Shown here in pieces: positions 12,688 to 22,683 of a DNA stretch of 64,000 nucleotides (positions are counted from its first letter, which is position 1; every line of letters begins with the position of its first letter). The stretch lies in contig JAOACS010000031.1 of NCBI GenBank assembly GCA_026417655.1, positions 159,085-223,084 of the forward strand. The letters run 5' to 3'. Position numbers and translations under genes: made by a program. The stretch comes from Syntrophobacterales bacterium. GTDB taxonomy: Bacteria > Desulfobacterota > Syntrophobacteria > Syntrophobacterales > Thermodesulforhabdaceae. Below the pieces are notes generated by a model, which was not told the DNA's origin, did not search any database, and saw only the letters and a program-made list of their open reading frames with translations.

Positions 12688-14361
12688 ATGAGGAAAATCT
12701 GTAGTGTTTTCTTAGGAATGGTTCTTTTGCTATCATCTGGAATTTCTTTAGCAACTTCTCAGGGGAACCAGGGAAGCACGGTGGAAGACATTACGAAGGA
12801 AGTTATAGTAGGGCCTGGTAGTGTTGCTGTCACCACCAAGGGTGATCTGCTTATGAGCTTTGGGGCTCAAGCCCGCTTTGTCCCCACCTGGGAATCTAAT
12901 TGGGACTTTGGAATGAACGAAAACGTTAGCAGTTTCCTCGGTGGAGCTCTGCATAGAAAGTTTTTCCAAACCCATGTCAATGAAAGTGGGGCTGTAAGAG
13001 ATAAATATATAAGAAGTGAAGACAGGCTTTACTTTAATGCCATGGCCAAAGATAGATCCTGGTCCTTCTACGCAGCGATAGAGTATGACAGAGCCATTGA
13101 TACTGATACGGTAGATAACAGAGGTGGCACCTTTGAATCAAGCAACTTCGGTCTTGAAAGGCTAAATGCCAGTGTAGCTCTTCCTTTTAATATGAGACTT
13201 CATGCAGGATGGGATGTGTGGGGAGTTGACCATTATGATGGAGGAGGTCTCGTCTACGCTGACGATAACCCCGGTTTTTGGATAAACGGTTCCTGGGGAG
13301 AAGATCAAGTTACGTGGAGCATCGCCTATCATAAACTTAAAAATGTGGCCTGGCAGCCCTCTATAAGAGCAGCCACTAGTTCCAACCAGTTCTTTGACCA
13401 GGATAGTGATCGAGACGCCATTTCGGGTTGGCTTAAATATAAGATTAACAACGACCACAGCATAAAACTCTTCTATGTCTATGATGCAATAAACAACATG
13501 CCAGTTATTGACTTTCTTGGCGCTATGTCGGGTGGTAGGGTAGGTATCATTGGAAATGCGAAACCTGAAATTGACTCTCATCATATAGGTGGTTACTGGA
13601 CTGGTAAATTTGGTATCTTTCAGGCTATGTTAGAAGGTGTTTATCAATTTGGAACCGCCGACAATACAGGTCTTAGTAGATATGGTCGAGCCGAAAACTA
13701 TGACATAAAAGCCTATGCCTTTGCTGGTGATATCAGTGTGGATCTAAAGGATCTTTTTGGCTTCTCCGTCAAACCCCACGTTGGCTTCATTTACACCTCC
13801 GGTGACGATGATCCAACGGACGATAAACTCGGAGGCTACGAAGGTGTTGCAAACGCTCAGCGTTTTGCTACGGCCTTCGGGGGTGAAAACACCATCCTTG
13901 CAGACACAAACTTTGTGCTCGGAACTGCCCTTTATGGTTTCGTTCCTGAATTTTACGGAAACGGCACCCCAGTTCCCACTGGAGGACTTCAAAACTTCCA
14001 GGGAACCGGAAATGGCCGAGGTGATAACCCTGGTATGACCATGCTTAGCTTCGGAATAACCATTGTGCCTGAAAAATTTCTCATTTACAGAACCAACGCG
14101 AATGTCTTCTGGTGGAATGAGGACATTTACGTAACAAGCTGGGTAAATCCAACTATCACTTCCAGGGTTGAGTCTGGCTACGTCGGAACTGAGTGGGACA
14201 ATGAAATTACCCTTGCCCTTAACAGACATGTTTTCTTGAAAGCCCAATGGGCTCTATTCTTCCCAGGCGATGTAATAAAGGATGTGACCAAGGCCATAAG
14301 TGGAGCACAGGCTGACAATATCGCATCTAGAGTTGCAGCAGAGCTGATTTGGAACTTCTAA
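12688..14361 (+). CDS. outer-membrane beta-barrel (porin-like) protein
   Basis: A 557-residue secreted protein. Residues 1-23 form a signal peptide (charged MRK, hydrophobic core, ending near SLATS). The rest alternates aromatic and polar residues in strands typical of a beta barrel, with many W, Y and G and few cysteines, and ends ELIWNF, a terminal Phe being the usual outer-membrane assembly signal. I do not recognise a specific transport substrate. It is followed by a strong terminator, so it is likely a single-gene transcript. Confidence 0.75.
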   Translation: MRKICSVFLGMVLLLSSGISLATSQGNQGSTVEDITKEVIVGPGSVAVTTKGDLLMSFGAQARFVPTWESNWDFGMNENVSSFLGGALHRKFFQTHVNESGAVRDKYIRSEDRLYFNAMAKDRSWSFYAAIEYDRAIDTDTVDNRGGTFESSNFGLERLNASVALPFNMRLHAGWDVWGVDHYDGGGLVYADDNPGFWINGSWGEDQVTWSIAYHKLKNVAWQPSIRAATSSNQFFDQDSDRDAISGWLKYKINNDHSIKLFYVYDAINNMPVIDFLGAMSGGRVGIIGNAKPEIDSHHIGGYWTGKFGIFQAMLEGVYQFGTADNTGLSRYGRAENYDIKAYAFAGDISVDLKDLFGFSVKPHVGFIYTSGDDDPTDDKLGGYEGVANAQRFATAFGGENTILADTNFVLGTALYGFVPEFYGNGTPVPTGGLQNFQGTGNGRGDNPGMTMLSFGITIVPEKFLIYRTNANVFWWNEDIYVTSWVNPTITSRVESGYVGTEWDNEITLALNRHVFLKAQWALFFPGDVIKDVTKAISGAQADNIASRVAAELIWNF

Positions 14362-14400
14362 TAAGGGAGCTTTTCTAAAAATCTATTGTGAAGTTGCTAT

Positions 14401-14444
14401 AAAGGGGTATAATGACGTCTGTTCATTATGCCCCTTTTCTTTTT
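14401..14444 (+). terminator. strong intrinsic terminator after the porin-like gene
   Basis: A 15-bp stem with one T-G pair (14401-14415 with 14423-14437) and a 7-base loop is followed by a T-rich tract to 14444. The next gene's GGGAGG begins at 14448, so that gene depends on read-through or on a promoter inside the stem region. Confidence 0.9.
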
Positions 14445-14459
14445 GGCGGGAGGATACCT

Positions 14460-15509
14460 ATGAAGAGAGTAATCGTCACAATCGTTTCCTGTATGATGAT
14501 GGTTTCAGCCTGTTCCGAAAAGTCAAGCAAGCTAGTTTCACTTCCTGATATTACGACTGAGAGTAAAGAGGGTCGCTCCTTTTCCAGTGCCGAGATTCGC
14601 CAGATGTTTGTTGATCAACCCTGGCTCGCCTCGGGAGATTATTTTTTAAAGCGGGATCCCCAAAAGGAATCGATATTTCTCGTAGAACTCTTTGCCGATG
14701 CAGGAGAAAGGGCTAAGACCGAAGCTACCCAACAGGAAAAACGAATAGCTCGATTAGAGGAGGCGGTCTTCAAAAAGGAAACCACACCCATCACTCCTAT
14801 TCAAAGGCCCCAATATCGCAAAAAGATCGGATTCCTAATCGACTATCAACATGTTAACCTAAAGGATGGAGAAGCTTTTCTAAAGATTGCCCGGGAGGTT
14901 ACCACAACCAAAGGGGCAATATATGTAGATCACCATAAGATAAAGGAAGTGCTTTCTAAAACCGACTGTCTTGAGAAAAGAGATCTTGCCTGCGTATCCC
15001 GTGTTTCTGGCATTTATCCAGGGGTTCGGTTTCTCAACGTTGTAGAACTACTTTCAATACCAACTAGCACAAAACAGCAAAATGCTAAGGCAAGAGTAAG
15101 CATTGTCGATACAGGGCTTTCCTATCGTCATCCATCCCTTGAAGTAGAAATGCCTATAAAAGCCGAGGCAGATAGACAAGAGTTTATGAAGCTTATAGCA
15201 GAAAAACTCGTGGAAGTATCCTTTGAAAATCAGAACATAATGCCCTGGTTCTGCCACGCCTTTTCTCAGGAAAGCCATAACCGATGGTTCATAAGCGCAG
15301 GTTCCGCTTCTGGTCTTAAAGAAGGGGATGTATTAAAAATAATCCCCGGTGGTAAAGTAGTAAATTCACCCACCGGCACCCCTGCAGCATGGCTTCCTGC
15401 GGAATCTAAAGGAACCGTTAAGGTAGAACGAATTGTTAATGAGGAGCTAGCAATAGTAAGTTTGGCATCAGGAAGTGCTCCAACCCTTGAAGATTATTTA
15501 ATTCCCTAA
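14460..15509 (+). CDS. lipoprotein with C-terminal FlgT-like SH3-type domain, function unknown
   Basis: The start at 14460 is chosen because GGGAGG lies 7 bases upstream and the product then begins with a lipoprotein signal ending VSAC at Cys 18. The 349-residue protein has a charged, coiled-coil-prone stretch near residues 80-105. A middle domain follows, with few motifs. The C-terminal segment [17 protein letters not shown] through [21 protein letters not shown] resembles the SH3-like C-terminal domain of FlgT-type and other envelope proteins. It may be anchored to the outer membrane. I cannot assign a function. Confidence 0.65.
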   Translation: MKRVIVTIVSCMMMVSACSEKSSKLVSLPDITTESKEGRSFSSAEIRQMFVDQPWLASGDYFLKRDPQKESIFLVELFADAGERAKTEATQQEKRIARLEEAVFKKETTPITPIQRPQYRKKIGFLIDYQHVNLKDGEAFLKIAREVTTTKGAIYVDHHKIKEVLSKTDCLEKRDLACVSRVSGIYPGVRFLNVVELLSIPTSTKQQNAKARVSIVDTGLSYRHPSLEVEMPIKAEADRQEFMKLIAEKLVEVSFENQNIMPWFCHAFSQESHNRWFISAGSASGLKEGDVLKIIPGGKVVNSPTGTPAAWLPAESKGTVKVERIVNEELAIVSLASGSAPTLEDYLIP

Positions 15510-15535
15510 AACTAAGAGGATGTTCAGAGAGAGCT

Positions 15536-17236
15536 ATGGGAAAGAAAGAATTTAAAACACCGCCTAATTTTATCAAGGACATCATAGAGGAGGATCTTAG
15601 GGCTGGACGGTATGGAGGTCGAGTCCATACTCGATTTCCACCTGAACCCAATGGATTTCTCCACATAGGTCATGCCAAGTCTGTTTGCCTTAATTTTGGT
15701 CTAGCCCAGGAATATAATGGGCTATGCAATGTGAGGATGGATGATACCAATCCATCCACAGAGGACGAGGCCTATGTGCAGGCCATAAAGGAAGATGTGA
15801 GATGGCTTGGTTTTGATTGGGAAGATAGATTTTACTACGCCTCTGACTATTTTGATAAGCTTTACGAGTATGCCATTGAGCTTATCAAAAAAGGCAAGGC
15901 CTATGTTGATAGCCTTAGTCAGGAAGAGATTCGGCAGTATCGGGGAACCCTTACTGAAGCAGGCAAGGAAAGCCCCTACAGAAATCGTAGCATCGAAGAA
16001 AATCTCGAATTATTTGAGAGGATGAAGAAAGGAGAGTTTCCTGAAGGGGCCCACGTTTTAAGAGCTAAAATCGACATGGCCCATCCAAACCTCAACATGC
16101 GAGATCCTGTAATGTACCGAATAAAGTATGCAACCCACTACAGAACAGGCAATAGATGGTGTATTTATCCTACCTACGATTATGCCCATTGTATATCAGA
16201 CTCCATCGAAGGGATAACCCATTCTATTTGCACCCTTGAATTTGAAGATCACCGCCCCTTATACGATTGGTTCCTTGATGAGTTGGGTATCTATCATCCA
16301 AAGCAGATCGAATTTGCTAGACTTAATCTTACCTATACAGTGCTTAGTAAACGCTATCTCTCTATACTAGTGAGGGAAGGTTATGTAACGGGATGGGATG
16401 ATCCTAGAATGCCCACCATTCGAGGGCTTCGCCGTCGGGGCTACACTCCTGAGGCGATAAAAGATTTCTGTGAACGGATCGGTGTAGCTAAAAGAAATAG
16501 TGTGGTCGATGTAGCTCTTCTAGAGCATTGTCTAAGAGAAGATCTTAATAAACGCGCTCCCCGAGCTATGGCCGTCCTTAGACCTCTAAAGCTTGTCATT
16601 GTAAATTACCCAAATGATCAGGTTGAGGAACTCGAAGCGGTTAATAACCCTGAGGATCCATCTATGGGGACAAGAAAAATCCCCTTTTCCAAAGTTCTCT
16701 ACATAGAGCGTGATGATTTTAGAGAAAACCCTCCCAAGGATTATTTTCGACTTGCGCCTGGGCGTGAAGTGCGTCTCCGATATGGATACTACGTTACCTG
16801 TGTGGACTTCATAAAGGATTCGAACGGAAATGTAATAGAGGTCCATTGCACATACGATCCTGAAACTCGAGGTGGATGGAGCGCAGACGGTCGCAAGGTA
16901 AGAGGAACTATCCATTGGGTATCGGCTCGTCATGCTATACCCGTTGAGGTTAGGCTCTATGATTACCTCTTTACCAAAGAAGACATGACCAATCTAGAAG
17001 AGGGTGAAGATTTTAGGCAATACATAAATCCCAAATCCCTTGAAGTGCTCTACCCCTGCTACGTAGAACCCTCCCTTGCCAATGCTCCACCCGAAAGTCG
17101 CTACCAGTTTGAACGGCTCGGCTATTTTTCCGTAGATCCTGTTGATAGCAAAAAAGATAGATTGGTTTTTAACCGCATTGTAACCCTTAAGGATACCTGG
17201 AGTAAGATCGAAAAAAAACTCACGGAAAATGCCTAA
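15536..17236 (+). CDS. glnS: glutaminyl-tRNA synthetase
   Basis: GlnRS charges tRNA-Gln directly. The 566-residue class I synthetase has the HIGH motif as HIGHAKS near residue 43 and the KMSKS equivalent as VLSKRYL near 278. [19 protein letters not shown] and [11 protein letters not shown] are characteristic of the GlnRS/GluRS family, and the C-terminal anticodon-binding beta-barrels follow. Bacterial GlnRS is thought to have come from eukaryotes and is patchily distributed, including in Deltaproteobacteria. Its stop overlaps the cbiD start by 8 bases. Confidence 0.97.
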   Translation: MGKKEFKTPPNFIKDIIEEDLRAGRYGGRVHTRFPPEPNGFLHIGHAKSVCLNFGLAQEYNGLCNVRMDDTNPSTEDEAYVQAIKEDVRWLGFDWEDRFYYASDYFDKLYEYAIELIKKGKAYVDSLSQEEIRQYRGTLTEAGKESPYRNRSIEENLELFERMKKGEFPEGAHVLRAKIDMAHPNLNMRDPVMYRIKYATHYRTGNRWCIYPTYDYAHCISDSIEGITHSICTLEFEDHRPLYDWFLDELGIYHPKQIEFARLNLTYTVLSKRYLSILVREGYVTGWDDPRMPTIRGLRRRGYTPEAIKDFCERIGVAKRNSVVDVALLEHCLREDLNKRAPRAMAVLRPLKLVIVNYPNDQVEELEAVNNPEDPSMGTRKIPFSKVLYIERDDFRENPPKDYFRLAPGREVRLRYGYYVTCVDFIKDSNGNVIEVHCTYDPETRGGWSADGRKVRGTIHWVSARHAIPVEVRLYDYLFTKEDMTNLEEGEDFRQYINPKSLEVLYPCYVEPSLANAPPESRYQFERLGYFSVDPVDSKKDRLVFNRIVTLKDTWSKIEKKLTENA

Positions 17237-18452
17237 TCGGAGAATTCTCAAAAGGGGTTTTTCAACCGGAAGTGGAGTAACGGCGGCCCTTATGGCCGCC
17301 GTTAAAGCTATTTTGGGTCTAAGGATTGATAAGGTTGTGGCCATCAGGTTGCCTTTAGGGTTTTACATTCCTGTGCCCGTTAACTTGGTTCACCTCAATG
17401 GGACCTCCTGCATAGCGGAGGTTAAAAAAGATGGTGGCGACGATCCCGATATTACCCATGGTGCTATAATTCGTGCCCAGGTTTCTCTTGTGAAAAAGGC
17501 AAATACCTCTAAGTCTGCCATATGGCTCGACATTGGAGAAGGTATAGGTATTGTAACTAAACCCGGTCTTCCCCTTCCACCTGGTGAACCAGCCGTAAAT
17601 CCAGTTCCTAGAAAAATGATTGTAGAAAATGTCTCTTCAATCTTTTTAAAAGATATAGACGTTAGGTATTTTTCTGAAAATCTAATGGAGCTTCCACCAT
17701 TAAAATTGAAGGGAAGAGTTTCCCTTCCTTTGGAGACTAAAATTCCCTTTGATATTTACAGTATCTTATCTATTCCCGGTGGAGAGGATCTTGCGAAAAA
17801 GACCTTAAATCCTAGGCTAGGTATAGTTGGAGGGCTTTCTGTGCTAGGAACCAACGGTCTTGTTACACCCTTTTCTCATGAAGCCTACGAAGAAACAATA
17901 GACTATGCCCTACGTTTTGCAAAGACCAATGGCTGCTCTAGCGTCGTACTTACCACCGGTGGTAAAAGTGAATCCTACGCTAGAAGGCTTCTTCCTCAAC
18001 TCCCGGAGGTTGCCTTCATTCAGATCGCCGACTTCTTCGGTTTTTCAGTAAAAAAAGCTGGAGACTACGGTTTCTACGAAATCGTTCATGCTGTGTTCTT
18101 CGGAAAGGCCGTCAAGATGGCATTGGGATTTTCATATACCCATGCCCGTGAAGGATTAGTTGAGATGAAAAAGCTGGCTCACGGGTTAGATATTTCAGGA
18201 GAACTCGAAGAGGTTATCTTAAAGGCCAATACGGCAAGAGAGGTATTGGAAATATTAAAGGAGAGATCGCTTTCTGATCTCATCGAAAAAATCTGCATAA
18301 AGGCTCTTCAGACCTCCTTTAATCTTTGTCCTCGTGTACCAAGGCGCCGCATTATTTTGTTTGATTACGATGGCTCACTTCTTTGTGAGGAGTCCATGCA
18401 TGGGAGCAGGCTGATAGGCCTGCCCCATCAGGATAGCTCAAAGGGTTTTTAA
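17229..18452 (+). CDS. cbiD: cobalt-precorrin-5B C1-methyltransferase
   Basis: CbiD methylates C-1 of cobalt-precorrin-5B in the anaerobic cobalamin pathway. The 407-residue protein begins with the family signature [21 protein letters not shown], contains [14 protein letters not shown] near residue 73, [17 protein letters not shown] and TTGGKSE motifs, and GDYGFYE near 280. The C-terminal 35 residues (from [13 protein letters not shown]) look like a tail beyond the usual domain. No other cobalamin genes are in the window. Its end overlaps the convergent hydrolase gene by 15 bases. Confidence 0.93.
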   Translation: MPNRRILKRGFSTGSGVTAALMAAVKAILGLRIDKVVAIRLPLGFYIPVPVNLVHLNGTSCIAEVKKDGGDDPDITHGAIIRAQVSLVKKANTSKSAIWLDIGEGIGIVTKPGLPLPPGEPAVNPVPRKMIVENVSSIFLKDIDVRYFSENLMELPPLKLKGRVSLPLETKIPFDIYSILSIPGGEDLAKKTLNPRLGIVGGLSVLGTNGLVTPFSHEAYEETIDYALRFAKTNGCSSVVLTTGGKSESYARRLLPQLPEVAFIQIADFFGFSVKKAGDYGFYEIVHAVFFGKAVKMALGFSYTHAREGLVEMKKLAHGLDISGELEEVILKANTAREVLEILKERSLSDLIEKICIKALQTSFNLCPRVPRRRIILFDYDGSLLCEESMHGSRLIGLPHQDSSKGF

Positions 18453-19001
18453 CAAGGGTAGGAGCTTCCTAAATTCCTCTGTTCCAGCCCTATTTAGAAG
18501 CTCAAAAATTACCATTTCAGTAGAACTCATTATCGCTCCCGCCTGCTCTAGCCGCTTGATTCCTATGAGCCTATTTTCTTCGCTTCTCGATGATACAGCA
18601 TCGGTTACAAGATCTACCCGATAGCCCAATCTTAGGGCATGAGCACCTGTGTGAAATATACAGACGTGGCTCTCTATCCCTGCAAGGATGACTGTTTTAC
18701 GTTGGAGAGAGTCAATAGTCTTTCTTATTTCTTCGTTTTCAAAGCAACTGAACTCAAATTTATTGATAACAACAGGATCTTTCGCCATTTCGACTAACTC
18801 AGGAAGAAATCCCCCGAGTTTTTCGGCGTTATTGGTTGTAAATATGATAGGTATTTGAAACACTTTTGAAGTTTCTATTAAAGCGCGACAGTTCTTCTTC
18901 AAATCCTCACGCCTAACACATGGATCTAGAAGGGTCTTTTGAACATCGACAAGAAGCAGTATAGAGTCGTCTCTTTTCAAAAATTCAGCCGCCCTACTCA
19001 T
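18438..19001 (-). CDS. isochorismatase-family cysteine hydrolase
   Basis: A 187-residue alpha/beta hydrolase of the isochorismatase/nicotinamidase superfamily. The catalytic triad is visible: Asp in LLLVDVQKTL near residue 18, Lys in NKFEFSCF near 80 and Cys in GIESHVCIFHTG near 113. Family members cleave C-N or C-O bonds in small molecules; in closely similar bacterial proteins the substrate is mostly unknown. It stands alone on the minus strand, convergent with cbiD. Confidence 0.85.
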   Translation of the reverse strand: MSRAAEFLKRDDSILLLVDVQKTLLDPCVRREDLKKNCRALIETSKVFQIPIIFTTNNAEKLGGFLPELVEMAKDPVVINKFEFSCFENEEIRKTIDSLQRKTVILAGIESHVCIFHTGAHALRLGYRVDLVTDAVSSRSEENRLIGIKRLEQAGAIMSSTEMVIFELLNRAGTEEFRKLLPLLKTL

Positions 19002-19121
19002 AATCGCTCCTTTCTTTAAAGCTTTTTAGTTGCGAAGGGTTAAAAAATTTTATTATAAGTTCACATCTACGGTCTCAAAAATCATAAAATTTTTCAACTA
19101 GCAAAAAGGAGGCATAGATCC

Positions 19122-19325
19122 ATGGAATGCCGTAAGGAAGAAAATCTTAAAAAATGCACCTGCTCCTACGATCCCTGCAACAAAAAGGGAATATGTTGCG
19201 AGTGTTTAATGTATCATCTCAGAAACCGACAACTTCCCGGTTGTTGCTTTCCTCGAGAAGCCGAAAGAACTTATGATAGATCCTTTGAACACTTTGCAAG
19301 ACTAGTTATGGAGAGGAAAATTTAA
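19122..19325 (+). CDS. DUF6485 family cysteine-rich protein
   Basis: A 67-residue protein with eight cysteines (CTCSYDPCNKKGICCECL, later CC) and the C-terminal YDRSFEHFARL, matching what I know as DUF6485, common in anaerobes. The cysteine spacing suggests a bound metal or Fe-S cluster. AAGGAGG lies 8 bases before the ATG. Function unknown. Confidence 0.8.
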   Translation: MECRKEENLKKCTCSYDPCNKKGICCECLMYHLRNRQLPGCCFPREAERTYDRSFEHFARLVMERKI

Positions 19326-19367
19326 GCTCCAGGGGTCAAGATTTCGAAGAAACGTTTTACCTTTATC

Positions 19368-19395
19368 TTGACAATTTACCGATATAGAGTTTAAG
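19368..19395 (+). promoter_or_regulatory. candidate promoter for the aroF-pheA leader
   Basis: TTGACA at 19368-19373 is followed after 16 bases by TTTAAG at 19390-19395. The -10 match is moderate, but the position, about 30 bases before the leader peptide start, fits well. Confidence 0.5.
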
Positions 19396-19428
19396 GGTAG
19401 ATTCGATTAAGAAATGGAAAGGAAGATA

Positions 19429-19539
19429 ATGAAAAGCTACCCTGCAAGATACAACATTAGCTTATCTGCTAGTAGCCTTCTCTGGGGCCCTGGTTTTGGC
19501 TTCTTCTTCTTTTTTAGAAAGCCACCCGAGGGCTATTAG
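19429..19539 (+). CDS. phenylalanine-rich attenuator leader peptide
   Basis: A 36-codon open reading frame, ATG 19429 to TAG 19537-19539, with AGGA at 19420-19423. Its second half reads GPGFGFFFFFRKPPEGY: six Phe codons within seven (19495 region and 19501-19515). Such runs mark leader peptides that sense charged tRNA-Phe, as in the E. coli pheA leader. It is followed by competing hairpins and a terminator, then by a fused enzyme of Phe synthesis. It is too short for ordinary gene finding. Confidence 0.85.
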   Translation: MKSYPARYNISLSASSLLWGPGFGFFFFFRKPPEGY

Positions 19540-19639
19540 CGCCTAAATAAGCATAAAGCCCCGGGTGGAAGCGATTCCCTCCGGGGTGGGAGGTTATAAA
19601 TCATAAACCCCGAGATAACTTCTCGGGGTTTTTTATTTT
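19522..19639 (+). promoter_or_regulatory. phenylalanine transcription attenuator
   Basis: Five segments can pair in alternation. Segment 1:2 is 19522-19534 with 19557-19568 (12 bp, one bulged A). 2:3 is 19559-19564 with 19581-19586. 3:4 is 19579-19587 with 19607-19614 (one bulged C). 4:5 is the terminator, 19605-19615 with 19621-19631, 11 perfect pairs plus a T tract. A ribosome stalled at early Phe codons leaves 1 free, so 1:2 forms, 3 pairs with 4 and transcription continues. A ribosome at the stop codon covers 1, so 2:3 forms and the terminator folds. The pairing logic is my inference. Confidence 0.8.
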
Positions 19640-19652
19640 GGAGGTAAAACCT

Positions 19653-21554
19653 ATGATACTCGTCATTAATAAGCAGGCCTCAGAAGACACAATAAATGAA
19701 ATCAAGCGTCTTATTAGGGATAAGGGTTATACCCCCCGAGAGATTCACGGAACCGATGAACGTCTTATTGGAGTTGTAGGTTATTCTGATAAGGACAGAT
19801 TAGATCCGGCGTATTTTGAAACCATTTCAGGAGTTTCCAAGGTAATTCCCGTAAGTAAACCCTATAAGCTCGTTAGTCGAGATTTCCATCCCGATCCTTC
19901 CAGAATTAAGATAGGGGATGTAGTAATAGGTGGTGACCGACTGGTAGTTATAGCAGGACCATGTAGTGTTGAGGATCGAAAGACAACCCTTGAAATCGCC
20001 CGTCTAGTTCGCCGCCATGGGGCGGTATTATTTCGTGGTGGTGCCTTTAAGCCTAGAACATCTCCCTACAGTTTCCAGGGACTTGGAGAAGAGGGATTGA
20101 AAATCCTTGCCGAGGTCCGAGAAGAAACGGGGCTACGGATAGTATCGGAGATTACATCACCCGCTCAAGCCGATCTCATGATGAAATACGTCGATGTGGT
20201 GCAGATTGGAGCCCGTAATATGCAAAATTTTGAGCTCCTTAGGTGTGTCGGTAGAATGGGGAAACCGGTCCTTCTCAAAAGAGGGCTTGCTGCAACCATT
20301 GAAGAATGGCTCATGGCGGCAGAGTATATCCTTTCGGAAGGAAATGATCAGGTAATTCTATGTGAGCGAGGCATTCGCACCTTTGAACATTATACCAGGA
20401 ATACTCTGGATCTTACCGCCGTACCGGTAGTTAAAAAGCTTACCCACCTTCCAGTCATTGTGGATCCAAGTCACGCCACGGGGCTCAGGGAAAAAGTGCT
20501 TCCAATGGCCCGAGCCGCTATTGCGGCAGGAGCCGATGGAATTATGGTAGAGGTCCACATAGAACCGGATAGGGCCTTATCTGATGGTGCCCAGAGCCTC
20601 TATCCCGAGCAATTCGAACGACTCATGAGGGATCTTCATGTCATCTCGCCTGTTGTAGGAAAACAACTTGATTTTGATTACCTTCCCAAAGCTCGCTATC
20701 TAGCCCGAAAAGATCATGCGGTAGAACCTATAGTGGTCTATTCAGGTGATCCTGGCTCTTTTAGCCACAAAGCGGCTCTACAATTCTTCGGCGAAACGGT
20801 TCCTATGAAAAACCTTTCCTCCTTCCGGGAAGTCTTTTCGGCAGTTGTGGAAGGCAGAGCCACATGGGGTGTTGTCCCCTTGGAAAACTCCCTCACCGGA
20901 AGTATCCACGTAAATTATGATCTACTTATGGAATACGATCTCAATATTGTTGGAGAACTAACACTTAGGATAGTTCACAACCTTATAGGTATTGAGGGAA
21001 CGACGTTGGATAAAATCAGAACCCTCTATTCTCATCCTCAGGTCTTTGAGCAATGTAAGGAATTTCTTGATAAACACCCTCACTGGGATCTCGTTGCCTG
21101 CAAAGACACAGCAACGGCTGTAAAGCGCGTTGCCGAGAAAAATGATTATTCCTACGCTGCAATAGCAAGTGCTGAAGCGGCTAAGATATTCAACATGACT
21201 ATAATTAAAGAAGGCATAGAGACTCATCCCCGCAATTTCACAAGGTTTGTAATAATAGCCAGAGAAAAGGCCTTCGAAGGCTATAGAGACAAGTCCTCTC
21301 TTATTTTTTCTGTAAGCAACCGTCCTGGGGCTTTATACGAGGTCTTAAAAATTTTTGCAGAAAATGGAATAAACCTTGTGAAACTAGAATCCCGTCCCAT
21401 TCATGGACGTCCATGGGAGTATCTCTTTTATGCTGATGTGGAGATCGATCTCGGAAGCCAAGAGCACTATCCTGTGGTTGAAGAGATCAAAGCCAGCACA
21501 GAGTTCTTCAAATTCCTTGGAAGTTACAGAAAGGGGATGCAGGTAACCGACTAG
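19653..21554 (+). CDS. fused DAHP synthase / prephenate dehydratase with ACT domain
   Basis: Start at 19653 follows GGAGG (19640-19644). Residues 1-65 resemble the ferredoxin-like N-terminal domain of type I-beta DAHP synthases. Residues about 70-335 are DAHP synthase (VIAGPCSVED, FRGGAFKPRTSPYSFQG, KRGLAATIEEW, DPSHATG), the first step of the shikimate pathway. From about residue 360, VYSGDPGSFSHKAALQFFG, VVPLENSLTGSI and NFTRFV mark prephenate dehydratase, the step to phenylpyruvate. SNRPGALYEVLKIFAENGINLVKLESRP is the ACT domain that binds Phe. No chorismate mutase domain is visible. The first and a late step of Phe synthesis are thus one chain under a Phe attenuator. Confidence 0.93.
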   Translation: MILVINKQASEDTINEIKRLIRDKGYTPREIHGTDERLIGVVGYSDKDRLDPAYFETISGVSKVIPVSKPYKLVSRDFHPDPSRIKIGDVVIGGDRLVVIAGPCSVEDRKTTLEIARLVRRHGAVLFRGGAFKPRTSPYSFQGLGEEGLKILAEVREETGLRIVSEITSPAQADLMMKYVDVVQIGARNMQNFELLRCVGRMGKPVLLKRGLAATIEEWLMAAEYILSEGNDQVILCERGIRTFEHYTRNTLDLTAVPVVKKLTHLPVIVDPSHATGLREKVLPMARAAIAAGADGIMVEVHIEPDRALSDGAQSLYPEQFERLMRDLHVISPVVGKQLDFDYLPKARYLARKDHAVEPIVVYSGDPGSFSHKAALQFFGETVPMKNLSSFREVFSAVVEGRATWGVVPLENSLTGSIHVNYDLLMEYDLNIVGELTLRIVHNLIGIEGTTLDKIRTLYSHPQVFEQCKEFLDKHPHWDLVACKDTATAVKRVAEKNDYSYAAIASAEAAKIFNMTIIKEGIETHPRNFTRFVIIAREKAFEGYRDKSSLIFSVSNRPGALYEVLKIFAENGINLVKLESRPIHGRPWEYLFYADVEIDLGSQEHYPVVEEIKASTEFFKFLGSYRKGMQVTD

Positions 21555-21568
21555 AGATATATCCGCAA

Positions 21569-21588
21569 GGTCGAGCCTATGCTCGACC
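21569..21588. terminator. hairpin between convergent pheA-type gene and ribF
   Basis: An 8-bp perfect stem (21569-21576 with 21581-21588) with a 4-base loop sits between the two stop codons. No T-run follows on either strand, so it may be a weak terminator or an RNA-end stabiliser. Confidence 0.5.
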
Positions 21589-21599
21589 TATTCCCTCCA

Positions 21600-22526
21600 T
21601 TACCTCAAAATTAGCTTTATTATCTCCACATCCTGGCTTATTTGGGCTATAAGTTCCTCGATCGCAGAAAATTTTTTTTCACCCCTTATGTAATGCTCGA
21701 ATGAAACGGTTATCTCCTTTCCATAGAGATTTCCATTAAAACCGAGTATGTGAACCTCAAGGGACAGCTGGGTTTCACCAAATGTGGGGTTGTAACCTAT
21801 GTTGGTGGCCCCTTTAAATCTTTTACCATCAAAAGTAACCCATGTGGCATATACTCCTTCCTTTGGTATGACGTGATCACCAACGTCCACATTGGCTGTT
21901 GGAAAGCCCAGTAGCTTCCCACCACGATCCCGACCCCTTAGCACTGGACCAGTGATTGAATATGAACGCCCCAATAGTCTAGCGGCAAAATGGACTCGAC
22001 CTTCTTTAATAACTTTGCGAATCGCCGTGCTGCTTACCACAAACCCTTCTATAGAGATTTCGGGCAAAACATCTACTCCAAAACCGTATTTATTGCCATA
22101 TTCTTTGAGCATCTCTATGTTGCCTTCTCTACCCCTGCCAAAGTGATAATCATAGCCCACAACAATCCATCGAATGCCTAAGCCATGAACAAGATAGGAA
22201 AGAATAAAATCCTGAGCGGTAATCGAGGCAAATTCACGCGAGAAGGGAATAACTATTGTATAATCAACACCAAGCTGGGCAAGTATATTGAGTTTTTCAT
22301 AATGGGGAGTAATAAATCGCAGATTACATTCAGGACATAGAACCTTTACTGGATGAGGACTAAAGGTTATTACAACAGAAGAACCTCCTAGCTCCTTAGC
22401 ACGTTCTCTCGCCGTATTTATAAGAGCCTGATGTCCCTTATGGACTCCGTCAAAGTTTCCTATTGTAACAACAGGATTTTTAAGGTTAAGTTTAGTGTTA
22501 ATGGAGAATCCTTCAATCACTTCCAT
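21600..22526 (-). CDS. ribF: bifunctional riboflavin kinase / FAD synthetase
   Basis: RibF makes FMN and FAD. The 308-residue protein has the N-terminal nucleotidyltransferase motifs (VTIGNFDGVHKGHQALI near residue 20, FGRGREGN near 125, STAIRK near 160) and the C-terminal kinase motif GFPTANVDV near 205 with GVYATWV. It ends 46 bases from the convergent fused Phe gene and appears to be a single gene. Flavin supply matters here because many flavoenzymes are encoded nearby, but no direct link is shown. Confidence 0.96.
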   Translation of the reverse strand: MEVIEGFSINTKLNLKNPVVTIGNFDGVHKGHQALINTARERAKELGGSSVVITFSPHPVKVLCPECNLRFITPHYEKLNILAQLGVDYTIVIPFSREFASITAQDFILSYLVHGLGIRWIVVGYDYHFGRGREGNIEMLKEYGNKYGFGVDVLPEISIEGFVVSSTAIRKVIKEGRVHFAARLLGRSYSITGPVLRGRDRGGKLLGFPTANVDVGDHVIPKEGVYATWVTFDGKRFKGATNIGYNPTFGETQLSLEVHILGFNGNLYGKEITVSFEHYIRGEKKFSAIEELIAQISQDVEIIKLILR

Positions 22527-22617
22527 AGATTATGACTCCCTTCTCACGAGCGTTCTTAATGGCCTTTTGCAATATGCTACCCCTCCATAAACTCCTACTA
22601 TCCCGATTTTGCCAATC

Positions 22618-22646
22618 TTGACAATGGGGAGTTTGTAAGATATGGT
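22618..22646 (+). promoter_or_regulatory. promoter of tRNA-Leu
   Basis: TTGACA at 22618-22623 and TATGGT at 22641-22646 are separated by 17 bases. Transcription would start about 30 bases before the tRNA. Confidence 0.7.
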
Positions 22647-22683
22647 AAAAACATTCGATTATCAATGAACTTTTACATGTAAT

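Noticed and set aside
13744..14247. A 167-codon minus-strand frame in the porin-like gene
   Set aside because: The plus-strand frame has signal peptide, barrel pattern and terminal Phe, and the antisense frame has none of these.
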